This document shows positions 53,691 through 63,444 of a stretch of DNA of 64,000 nucleotides, piece by piece. The notes beneath the pieces were generated by a model. It saw only the letters and a list, made by a program, of their open reading frames with translations, was not told the DNA's origin and ran no database searches. The stretch lies in assembly GCF_000151665.1 (NCBI RefSeq), contig NW_013171865.1:30001-94000 (forward strand), read 5' to 3'. This stretch comes from Blastocystis hominis (taxonomy: Eukaryota > Sar > Bigyra > Opalinata > Blastocystidae). Made by a program: the position numbers and the translations under genes. Each line of letters starts with the position of its first letter. The first letter of the stretch is position 1.

Positions 53691-55004
53691 TTAGTTTAAG
53701 GATATGCTAGTCGTAGCAATATTTATCACTTGAAGATGTTCAATGGAAGTCCCGCCAACGAATGCAAAAGATCTGATCGTAATGGAGAGCGGCTCAAAAA
53801 CTCACTGGGGTGAAAGAGCACGACAGAGAGTATCGAACTGTTGCGGTAAAGCAATGAGTCCTGCAGTAGCAGACTTTTCTTTTACGAAGTTGCGAACCCA
53901 CTCCGTGACCTTCGAATCATCCCACTGACACAAATTGAGATTGCCCTCGAGAGGGGACCATAGCGAAGACTATGGAATAAATCGGAAAGAGGGTGAGGCA
54001 CGTACATCATACATAACATCCATCTCTCGGCAAATGATCACATGATTCACATACTGATGGAGATTGCGTATCACGGATTTGGTCAGATCAGACACATCGA
54101 AAGGAAGAGCTAACACTAACGTATCGATCGACTTCAGCTCCAGAAGATGCTAAGAAACTAAGAGCGCCTTATTCACATACATACATTTAAGCACAAAGGA
54201 TACAGCTGAAGAGAGCACGCTTCCCTTATAACGTTTTTCCATTCGGATCTTCGAGGAGACTCAGTACACCTGGGAGAATTGTTGAAATCTCCGTGAGAAT
54301 AAGTGATCGTGTCTGAATCCACTCGCATAACGATTCCAAAGAGTTGTCCCTCGATCAGCATACTTCGCGCAGGAACGACATTCGCACTCTTGCTAGATTT
54401 CAAGAAATAAGAAGAAAAAATACAGAGGATCGATGTCGGATGAATTCTCTCCTAATTCTTTTACAAAACTGGGTTGAGACACAACATTAGTCAAGTCAGC
54501 TTTTGCCCCCTTGGAACACACAATCACGCGTACGTCTGCTGCTATAATGTCTCCAGCTCCTGCATATATTATATCACCAACAACAACATTCCTAGAGGCG
54601 ATACGAACATACTTCTTATCACGTATCACTAAAGTCGTGTGCTTCACTTTCCCATAAATGTAAATCACCCAGTCTTCTTGCTGGTTTGATTCCTCTTCAC
54701 GTAGCAAGGAAAGCCTGTTAATCCACTCAGGAAAGTCATCGAGCGTCCTGTTCAATTTCCTCTGTCTGCTAACAACAGAGGTAGAGGCAACCCCAGCTCG
54801 AAGATCAACATTAAACTTTCCAGCTAATTTGTATAACGGAATAAGATGCTCGTTGTATTCCAATTTGGAATAAACAGATTTGGGCACTAGAGTGTTCTCA
54901 TCTTCCACAAACTCGGCTCCTTCAAGATATAAGCTCCATTTCTCAGTCACATCTCTGGAAATTGCGAGAAGACACCCCTCTAGTATCTTTTTGGTTGATA
55001 TCAT
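53691..55004 (-). CDS. P-type-ATPase-like protein with degenerate actuator loop
   Basis: ATG 55004 (MISTKKILEGCLL) is taken as start; an open frame extends a little upstream. The clear part is the actuator domain of P-type ion pumps: YVRIASRNVVVGDIIYAGAG, then DIIAADVRVIV, then SANVVPARSMLIEGQLFGIV, with a 31-nt intron near 54393-54423 between them. The phosphatase loop T-G-E-S is not there; the aligned sequence is VVSQPS. Further exons to about 53691 carry LKSIDTLVLALPFDVSDL and WVRNFVKEKS segments that I could not match to pump domains, and no DKTGT phosphorylation site was found. It may be a pseudoenzyme or a decayed, partly mis-spliced pump gene. Exon joins after 54250 are uncertain. Confidence 0.45.
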
Positions 55005-55381
55005 TCTGTGAAAGAAGGAGTGAAAAAGGATGCCGACTATTTTGCGATTTCTAAGGGATTTCACTATAGTAAGAATTATCCATTGCCTCTATACTAGTCT
55101 GTAGTGAGATAGGAAATACAAAAGAACACAGAGAGGTGCATGAAAAAACACAGAGAACCCTATACGTTTTCTATTCAAAAAGACATAGAGCTGTTTTCTA
55201 TATCACATCAATTACAAAGAAATGATGTGCATTCTAGAGTATGGTAGAAAAGTCTATTTGAATAGATCACAAAGGAATCATCATGGCCTTGAATATCATA
55301 AATCATTATACATCCAATTCTACGTTTTCTCCTTTTGGAGTGTAGAATCATTTTGTGCTGTTGACGACTGTATAGATATCA

Positions 55382-55846
55382 ATGTCGGAAGCTGGATACA
55401 ACGGGATCGAGGAACTGATGAAGGCCGAGCAGGAAGCTGCTGCCATCGTTCAAGAGGCACGACAGAGTAATTTTAGCACTGGAGTAGTTTTATCTATTTA
55501 GAGAGACAGTCTGCGATGTCGGATGCCAAAGAGAAGGCTAAAGAAGAGATTGAATCTTATCGCGCAACCATGGAAGCTGAATTCCAGGAAAAACAAAAAT
55601 CTGTACATTGCAAACGGAACTCACTCATTTTCTAGAGCGAAGGAGCTGGTTCCCAGAAGGAGGTTGAAAAACTCAGTGCTGAAACAGAGGCAGAGATTGT
55701 GAATCTCAAGTAGTGGATTGCATTTATTAATTACTTTTAGCAAAGATTACGAGGCTAATCACGAGAAAATGCTAGACTTGATTGTGAACACTGTCTTAAA
55801 TGTTAACCCTCATATCCCTGAGAAGAAGAAGAAGAGACAGCATTAA
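55382..55846 (+). CDS. VMA10: V-type proton ATPase subunit G
   Basis: Peripheral stalk subunit of the vacuolar proton pump. Introns of 35, 33 and 31 nt give 121 codons, the normal size. It begins MSEAGYNGIEELMKAEQEA and carries the conserved stalk pattern IVQEAR-(K)-RQSAMSDAKEKAKEEI, ESYRATMEAEFQ. The whole protein is one long amphipathic helix with a Lys-rich tail KKKKRQH. TAA 55844-55846. The 3'-end octamer is doubled at 55889-55900. Confidence 0.92.
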
Positions 55847-55888
55847 GGCGTTGTTGTTACTATTACTATTATAGAAATAGACTATTCT

Positions 55889-55900
55889 TGTTTGTTTGTT
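55889..55900 (+). terminator. Doubled TGTTTGTT mRNA 3'-end element
   Basis: TGTTTGTTTGTT, i.e. two overlapping octamers, 42 bp after the VMA10 stop. Confidence 0.7.
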
Positions 55901-55930
55901 TTAGCACGGGTCCCAAAAGAGATTCAATTT

Positions 55931-56004
55931 GTTTGTGGAGGTGAATTTGTTATTTAAAGTTTGTGGAGGTGAATCTGCCATTTAAAGTTTGAGGATGAAT
56001 CTGG
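55931..56004. repeat. 28-bp tandem repeat, about 2.6 copies
   Basis: Unit beginning GTTTGTGGAGGTGAAT and ending ATTTAAA is repeated at 55931-55958 and 55959-55986, with a partial diverged third copy. It lies between VMA10 and the next gene, just upstream of that gene's start. Confidence 0.8.
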
Positions 56005-56054
56005 AAGGAATGGAAAGTGTATTGCGATTATTTAAAAGGTACCATATATTATAG

Positions 56055-56747
56055 ATGAGTATCCAACAGCCAAACGCTTTGGAGTATATACGGACTGTAA
56101 AAGATTCATATTTCTGTTGTCTTGTGAAGGACTGTCTATCGAGAATTTATTCAACACAGGAAGAAGCGGTATTTTGCACTTGGTCAGAATCATCGGTAGT
56201 TTGTTTCTTGTATGATTCATATGGTGCTGAAAGATCTGAGAGCAAAAGGGTTTATTTTGGAAGCGAATACATGCCTTTCACTGATGCCCATTATTCAAAA
56301 GAGAGTAATGGATGCGATTCATTTCCTTGTTTCGATCCATATGATCTGCAGATATCTGCTTCTGAAGGAACATGTTCTGGTCTGGATGGGATATGATGAA
56401 ATCGGAAAGTATGTACAATCTATACTTCAAAAGAGCAACAAGGTTGGACATGGATGGTTCTTTTCAATTAGACAAATGAGGGAAAGATGAATCCAGCGGA
56501 AAGTGAGTCTAGCGCTGTTAGTAGTGATATGTTTTTACAGCAAGGTACAGAGTATCAAGTCTATTATTTCAAAATAGATACCACACAGGAAAGTCTATCC
56601 GAAAACAATCCCTATGTAGTAGTCTCTACAGGTCTCTCGTCCGATCTTTTTTGCGAGGTGGGGAACGATAAACGGTCCTTGTATATAAAAAGCAAATCAG
56701 CGATTCGCTTATATTGCAATAAGTGTGGTCAAGACCGTCCAGGCTAG
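56055..56747 (+). CDS. Hypothetical helical protein, 210 residues
   Basis: ATG 56055. Two introns, 31 nt (near 56170-56200) and 29 nt (near 56443-56471), join three frames into 210 codons ending at TAG 56745-56747. The N-terminal 120 residues are helical and hydrophobic-rich (MVLKDLRAKGFILEANTCLS, LLLKEHVLVWMGY); they might pack as a small alpha-solenoid. The C-terminal 70 residues are different: an Asn/Ser-rich beta-like segment ending with CNKCGQDRPG, a half zinc-ribbon. I do not recognise the family. A TGTTTGTT element follows at 56763, which supports the gene. Confidence 0.55.
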
Positions 56748-56762
56748 TTATTTTTGAATAGG

Positions 56763-56770
56763 TGTTTGTT
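56763..56770 (+). terminator. TGTTTGTT mRNA 3'-end element
   Basis: Exact octamer 15 bp past the TAG of the 210-residue protein gene. Confidence 0.7.
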
Positions 56771-56875
56771 TTCAGAAATTCCCGCGGTACTCGGAAAGTG
56801 ACGTGTTTTTTTATTATAATAATAATATAGGCTTATATTATTATTTGAATTTGAATATTAATAAATAGTAAGTAT

Positions 56876-58069
56876 ATGTCTGGTTCTTCGGCATATAATA
56901 AAGTGACAGAAGTGAATCCTCAGTTGGCTAGTGCTCTATACCAATATGTTTTGGAATATTACTTACCTTTATTACTAGAATATGTTGAGTAATTCAAGAC
57001 CGACAAGTGATATTGATGTAAGGTTTTTCTTATTTGTTTGACAAATAGCCAATGCTGTTACAGCAAAATGCTGCACAGGAGCAAATAAGCAGAACTCTGT
57101 ATGTTGGTAACCTTATTCCTGAGGTTTGTGTGGTGTTTGATTGTGAAGTGTAGATTACTGAAGATGAATTGATCAAAGTGTTTAGCTCGTGCGGAGTTAT
57201 TAACCTGGCGAAAATCGCATGTGAAGGAATGGGTTTAAAACCAGATGCTGGTAAGAGTTTAAGCTTCTTATAATTTCAGGAACTCGCTTTGGTTTTATTG
57301 AGTTTCAGGACCGCAATGGTGCAAAAACGGCTACTAAACTAGATGGACTTTACATTGGAGGTCGTGCTATTCGTGTGGGCCCTTCAAACGGTCCGATTAT
57401 CCAGCCAACAGCCTATGGACCTGGTGCCAGCACAATGCGCAATAGACCTCCATTGTACAGAGTAGCTCCTGTAAAGAGTTGAATATATATTGGGTGACTG
57501 ATAGGGTGGCTTTGTCATTCTGGATGAAAACGCGGAGGCTGAAATTAACCAGCGAATCGACGATCATGTACGAGAGGGAGCGGAGTCTGACTCTTTAGAT
57601 GAATAGCGTTTGCAGTCGGCTTAGCAAGAAACTCAAAGAAAAGGAAAAAAGTCTGTTGCAAGCTGCAAATCCTTCACCGGCTGGGCAGCCATCGCAAGGC
57701 AGTACTCTAAACGAACAAACATCTCAGCCCTCGCAAAATCCAGTGTCAAGTTCTACGAATGCATCTTCTAATGATAGCAAGAGTAATTCTCAGGTGCCAG
57801 AAAAGAGTGATCAGAGCCATGCTCGAGATCATCGAGATCGAAGTCGGCGAAGAAGCCGAAGCCGAAGCCGAAGCCGAAGCCGAAGCCGAAGCCGAAGCCG
57901 ACGAAGTCGTAGTCGTAGTCGTAGTCGTAGCTATAGCCGAAGCCATCGAAGCCATCGAAGCCGGGGACGAGATCGAGATCGAGATCGAGATCGAGATCGT
58001 AGCCATGATAGGAGAAGGAGAAGTCATCATCATTATCATAGTGAGCATAGTAGAAGCAGAAGACATTAA
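56876..58069 (+). CDS. SREK1-like RRM/RS splicing regulator
   Basis: Six introns (31, 31, 30, 29, 34 and 31 nt) yield 335 codons. Residues about 55-140 form one RRM: RNP2 RTLYVGNLIPE, RNP1 TRFGFIEFQD, and the final strand GRAIRVGPSNGPIIQP, which matches the RRM of SREK1 (SRrp508) rather than classic SRSF proteins. The C-terminal third is a long RS domain with RSRSRS, RDRDRDRD and SHRSHRS tracts, coded by CGAAGC and CGAGAT repeats (57850-58000). It likely acts in the nucleus to modulate splice-site choice, interesting in a genome with such short introns. Start MSGSSAYNKV is the first ATG after a short AT-rich leader. Confidence 0.85.
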
Positions 58070-58112
58070 AAGTTCAATTTACCAGTGTTCTATGGGTCTT
58101 CTTACTGTAAGA

Positions 58113-58120
58113 TGTTTGTT
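58113..58120 (+). terminator. TGTTTGTT mRNA 3'-end element
   Basis: Exact octamer 43 bp past the TAA of the SREK1-like gene. Confidence 0.65.
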
Positions 58121-58977
58121 CTATAGAACTGTCGAGAACAATATATTTTTACAATAGTGGCATATATATATATATATATATAGGTGAACTAAATGAAAAG
58201 GTTAGTAGAATGGTAGAATTGTAAACCATTTTGTTTGATCTGTTTTGATATCTATCGAGATTGATTGTAATTGTGTGTTTTTTAAAAAGAGCGGAGAATA
58301 TAACAATAATAACAAAAGTTCGTAAATGATTCTTTCTGTATTTTTACTTGACCTATATATGACTACTTCCATGATTATGATTTATGCTTTTATTTCTATT
58401 GCTACTATTGTTTGAAATATATATTATATATTATTTATCAGTAGTCGTAATCTTGATTATGATAAACTGTAAGTAAGAAAAGACTCGTTCAAATAGAAAG
58501 AGAACTATTTGTAGATGCAACGAAAAGGATGTCAACATTGATTACTAATCTTATATTTTTCGTTTTTCTAATTCCGATTGTCTAGATATAATTATGGTTG
58601 GTAGTAGTATCATTTGGAGTACTTTCTCATACTAAGAGATGAAACACGTTTTCTAATATTACTTTGGGGATGTTCCAGTGATAAGCAGTCCACTAAATCT
58701 GACTCCATTTGAATGATTTTCTCGTTTTGCCTCTTTAACCTACAACCGAAAGTGCTATTCAGGTCACCAAAAATATTTCTCGATATAGCATAAAACAATA
58801 ATATGGAAAGAATTGGAAAAGAATTGTTTTGGGAGAAACTAACAAACCAAACCAAACCAAACAAACTAACAAATAACCACATAGATCCCTATCTCTATAT
58901 TTTAAAATATTCTATCTAGTTATTCCCACCAACATAGCAAAAGAGAATGAAGCGGTAGTAATCTCATATACACTTTT
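58121..58977. other. AT-rich intergenic region
   Basis: Holds a (TA)n run at about 58161-58181. One minus-strand frame of 90 codons (58610-58882) begins hydrophobic and turns charged; it has AACCAAACC repeats at its 5' end, no domain, no introns and no clear 3' signal, so I do not call it a gene. The promoter of the BAR-SH3 gene must lie at the right end. Confidence 0.5.
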
Positions 58978-60408
58978 ATGCCGTCCTTTTTTCAATCGCT
59001 AAAGGACTCTAAGAGGCGACTCACACAAAAGATGAAGGTGGCCACAGGTTCTAGTCCAAGAATTCACTGATTTGTAGGTCGCACTTGCCTCCCTCCTGAT
59101 GATGACTTCGATAAACTGTATAATACGTATATTATACTAAAAAAGAATTTGTTGGAATTGTCTGAACATGGTAAAAGTGTGATCAAGAATTTGAAGAATT
59201 GGAGTGCAACAAACTACAAGCTATCCAGGAGTATAAACAAAAGCATAAGCGGAATCGAACAATCCGAAAGAGAAGCACTCCACGAGTTTTCCGAAAATAT
59301 TGGCGACTTAGATAAGTTTTATAAAAGCGAGTATACTCAAACGGTGCGTGCCATATCGGCGATATTGCAACATCGTGTAGTAAAGCAAATTGACCTTTTT
59401 GTGAAAAATGGAAGCGAGGGTATTGATGTTTTGTATAAGCAGAGGAAGAATATCCGGCTAGATTATGATTCCCACCTCCAGAGGGTGGCCTTGTATCAAC
59501 GAAAAAAGAATGAAGTGCAAACCTCGCGATTTCAAGCGAAAGCACTGCACGACAAGGAGATGCTCGACCAATTCACAACATTTTTACAGTCGCATTTTGA
59601 GGACTTTATATCGATCGGGTCTACGATTTTAATGGAATGTTCAGCGTCCATCGTCGTGACCCAGATGTATTTGGTGAAGAAACAATATGACGCACTGTCG
59701 GATGTGGGGAACAATATAGGCGAGCAGTTTACGGATATGGTGCTGAATGATCTGTCGAGCATTCTGGAAGATATTCAAAGCGGAAACGAAGTAGAGAAGA
59801 CTTTCCAGCCGGCTCTGCATAACTTTCCGCTCCATACGGACGAGACGATACCAAAATACACCACGTTCCGAGAATTCGAGGCTTCCTCGTTATCTCAGCC
59901 ACTGCTGGTGGAGTCTTTCAACGCAGAGCCGGAGAATCAGGAGCCAAGAAGCGCAAAGAGGGCCGCTGGAAGAAAACGACGTGCTTCCAGCAACAAAAAG
60001 GCCACCGAGGACGAAAGATCGCCGTGGTCGCTCACGACTGATTATGCTACTGAAAGAGAAGAGGAAGAGGAAGTTACCTTTTTTGATGATGAGGATGAGG
60101 AAGATGGGGAAGAGGATGATGATATGGTCGATACAACGTCACCACTCTTCCGTACTGATAGTTTGAGTTGGAGAGAACAAGAATTGGGACTTGTAGAATG
60201 GTCTTCTCAGGATGATTACATGAATCCAAATCGCTCGCTTTTTGATGTAATCGCGATGTACAATTTTAAGGGCGATGAAGAAGGTGATCTCCCCTTTCGT
60301 AAAGGAGATATTATTTCTGTTGTTGCTGTCGACGAGTGCGGCTGGTGGACAGGGAAATTCAAAGGAAATATGGGTATTTTCCCTGCAAATTATGTGAAAA
60401 GATTATAG
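58978..60408 (+). CDS. BAR-domain and SH3-domain endocytic adaptor
   Basis: One 30-nt intron after MKVATG; 466 codons. The start MPSFFQSLKDSKRRLTQKM is a basic amphipathic helix like the H0 helix of N-BAR proteins. Residues about 30-260 form a BAR-type helical domain (FDKLYNTYIILKKNLLEL, FKGYS-like spacing absent) with many conserved charges, as in amphiphysin/Rvs or Bin3. A disordered link with an acidic run (EREEEEEVTFFDDEDEEDGEED) follows. The last 60 residues are an SH3 domain: AMYNFKGDEEGDLPFRKGD, GWWTGKF, GIFPANYVKRL. Such proteins curve membranes and recruit Pro-rich partners during endocytosis. TGTTTGTT starts 8 bp past the stop. Confidence 0.88.
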
Positions 60409-60415
60409 ATAGTAT

Positions 60416-60423
60416 TGTTTGTT
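60416..60423 (+). terminator. TGTTTGTT mRNA 3'-end element
   Basis: Exact octamer 7 bp after the TAG of the BAR-SH3 gene, the tight spacing known in Blastocystis. Confidence 0.75.
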
Positions 60424-60531
60424 TGTCACGGGAATTTCACTTTTCCAGCGAGTAATGAGTTTTCAACAGTATTCTAGATTTCTCGGTAGATCTTCATCCT
60501 CTCTCGTATTGGGTAATATTGCAAGAATAAA

Positions 60532-63418
60532 ATGGCTGATGTAAGTCGAATTTTTGCCCTGGGGGCACAAAATCAAGCTCAATCTCTGACATGGAGGGAC
60601 TTTGAGGATAATTTTAGTGAAACCACGTTTATGGACAAAATTATGATGCCTGCTATGCTAAAGGGTTGGATTATTCTCTTTTGTGTTGATCATGTTATAG
60701 AGCCTTCTTCAGACTGGGATGGTACCTTAGATATAGCAAGAATTCGAAATGTATTGAATACTGCAAAGTCGCAGGTTGCTGACGTGCAAGTTACGCTTCA
60801 GACGATGATCACAAATCAGACCGAAAAATGCAAGCAGGCGGGTCAATTCTCTGCCATTGTATCATTTTTAGAACAAACATTACAGACCGACTGTGATGAG
60901 TTGATGGAGAAACTGCATGGACTGGAGAATAGTTATTCGGATATTAGCAAGAAGTGGGCTTCTTGTGCTGCTCGATAGACATAGATATATGGATGTGTCT
61001 TCTTCTTCTATTGGAGTAGGCCAAACTTTGAAATCCCTTTTTGGCCAAGTAGCTTCGTGGCAAGGGAGTGATGGGTAGAAAGAACGCGCTGAGAAGACAC
61101 TGGATCTCCTGAACAACTACATGCAATTCAAAGAAAGTGAGAACCACATGCAAGAGATGCTTCTGTCCAACGAGCAGCTGCTCCAAGGCAGCAGCGCTCT
61201 GCAAGATCTGGTCCAGCTGTGTGAAGGTCTGGATCGAGAGGAGCATGGAGAGGTCATCGACCGCGTGAATAGTCGTGTGCAAAGCGTGGTGGATAGACTG
61301 GTGGAATCGCTGCAGGAAGCCACGATGTCGAACGATGTACAGCCGCTTGCGCAGAGTTCTTTTTGTAGCTGAAGCAGCTCGCCTGGGTGACGTCCTGCCT
61401 CTCCACATTCCAGAACGGAATGGGAGTGTTCCAGACATACACGCACATCTCGATCGAGAAGATCAAGCGCGAACTGTCGAGCGTGAAGCTGGAGCCGGAA
61501 GTAGGGACAGGAGGGCGATACGAGCGTAGCGGATGTACCACGACTTTGTGGACTATGTGATTTCCTATTGGATGAAGCTAACGGAACTGTACCGAACCGA
61601 AATCGAAACTGTGTACGAGATCTTCAAGAAGGACACGGTGTGCCAAGTCATGGTGTCCTTGATTGACCGCGTGTTCAGCGATCAAACCTTTGGAGTGGGC
61701 CAGGCGCGGACGCGTTAGGCGTAGATCCAATACTTACTCCAGACGATCAATGGCTGCCTTTCGCTTTCGAAGGAAGAGAAATTTGAAGTAGGAGGAGGTG
61801 TGGAGAAGGAGAGTGACGCGGTAGCTGCTGGCTCAAGTTCGCGAGTATAGCACGAAGTTCTACAATGAGATGATCGAAGCGATCTCGGCCAAAGAAAAAG
61901 AGCTGGTGGGCCATGCGGAGCGAATTATTCGCGAGCAGGAAGGTTTGGAGGATGCGCTCAATGGAGCCTTCATTTCGAATATGGTAGAGGAGGGAGGGAG
62001 ATGCACTGATGGTGTAGGACCAGTACTTCAATGATGAACTGTGCGTGTTGGACATCGCGTTCAAAGAGATCGTCGTCAGACACATTCCTATTAACGTCAC
62101 ATCTTCTTCATCCAAATCCGAAATTCGATCCAACTTAAAGCTGACATTCGGCGATTTGAGCTCCGTCGACATGACGAAGCAGTTTATCACCCAGGCGCTC
62201 TCTCCCATTACGATTCTCGAGCTCTTCAATCGGGCCTCGCAGACGTTTGATATCCTAGCACTGCCTTTTGCCCAAAGAAGAGCGTTTTCTTGACTGTCCA
62301 GAGCGATTGAAGCGAATGCGAGCGAACGATGGCAGAGTCTCAACGGTGACCGAAGTGATCTTCCGTGCGATTACGGAGTATATTTTGGTACTCGTTCTCT
62401 TCACCCTTTGAATGTAGTTGGTGCTAAACGTTGTGACGGTGATCAATGCTCGCGATTACCCCACGACAATCCTCCCGGGCACGTCGATCAATTCCCCCAA
62501 TACGGCGATCCTCGATACGGTCGATATTCTCAATGGTGTCATGCACTGTGTTCAGCAGAACTATCTCACCAGGATTCGCGCGATTCGTGAGGGGCAGGCG
62601 AGGGAAGTGAATGCGTAGTGGAGGAAGGAAGCAGCGACGAGCAAGTGTGCGAAATCGAGGTGAAGAAAATGTACATCGCCGTGGAAAGAAAAGTGTCCGA
62701 GCTCCTGCAGGAGCTTCTGCGTCAAAACGAATTGTACTTCGGCTCTCTCTTTGATGGGCTGAGCAAGAACAGCACATACACGCCCCCCGCCAATGTAGGT
62801 ATTACGCGAGCCTCGGATGTGTGCTTTGCTGTGACGGGATGGCTCAAACGCCATCTTGAAAGTGCACACCAGGCGCTCGATGGAGGAAATCTGGAGCAAT
62901 ACATATCCTTTTGTTTTGGGTGTGTGTGGATTGCGTGGATTGCGTGGATTGCGTGGATTGCGTGGGATTTGAGGAGTTTGATCTCTCTCTCTCTCTGCCT
63001 GCCGATCGATTCTCTTGCAGCCTTGGTTTCCTTCATGTTGTAAAGCGAAGCTTTGTTTTTAGTGTTCCAAAAGTGTTTCTATGAGTCGCTCACCAAGATT
63101 AAGAAAGTCAGCAACACTGGAATTCTTCTAATCGAACTCGATATACACTGCTATGAAGAAGTATGGTTACGCGAAATCACCTCATAATGATAGACCATGC
63201 TTCAGTTAAATATGGAATCGGCATCGATCTTTAGTCGTATCATGAAGAAACTGCTCCATTTGGTATCAATTCCTGAAACAATCTTGAAGGGATACGTCCA
63301 AGATGCGGATATTCTGAGTCTCGATCGGGTTGTCGTTCTGCAAATGATCAAGTTGCGAAGTGATTACTATAAAAGTGAATCGATTCGTGAACTCTATCAG
63401 CAACTGCAGGAATTGTAA
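60532..63418 (+). CDS. EXOC5: Exocyst complex component 5 (SEC10)
   Basis: Subunit of the exocyst, which tethers secretory vesicles to the plasma membrane. Start MADVSRIFALG at ATG 60532. Family signatures: N-terminal coiled coil with SFLEQTLQTDCDELMEKLHG, DRHRYMDVSSSSIGVGQTL, KERAEKTLDLLNNYMQF; the middle has AWVTSCLSTFQNG-type exocyst sequence; and the end has SLTKIKKVSNTGILLIELD and LSLDRVVVLQMIKLRSDYY, matching the SEC10 C-terminus. Many short introns break the frames, and I did not resolve every one. One apparent intron near 62909-63063 is much longer than usual and contains a 9-bp repeat. TAA 63416-63418 lies 26 bp from the stop of the convergent TRM7 gene. Confidence 0.85.
62926..62961. 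repeat. Four tandem copies of GTGGATTGC
   Basis: Four exact 9-bp units in a row, followed by a fifth partial one. They lie in the long intron-like interval of the EXOC5 gene. Read in frame they would give Trp-Ile-Ala repeats, which do not fit the protein family. Confidence 0.9.
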
Positions 63419-63420
63419 CA

Positions 63421-63438
63421 TGTTTCTTGCAACAAACA
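63421..63438. terminator. Palindromic 3'-end element shared by EXOC5 and TRM7
   Basis: TGTTTCTT-GC-AACAAACA: a near-perfect inverted repeat with arms that serve opposite strands. It starts 3 bp past the EXOC5 stop; on the minus strand the exact TGTTTGTT starts 7 bp past the TRM7 stop. Confidence 0.7.
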
Positions 63439-63444
63439 CCGCAC

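Noticed and set aside
58610-58882. Minus-strand 90-codon frame as a gene
   Set aside because: No domain, no intron or octamer in the right place, low-complexity start.
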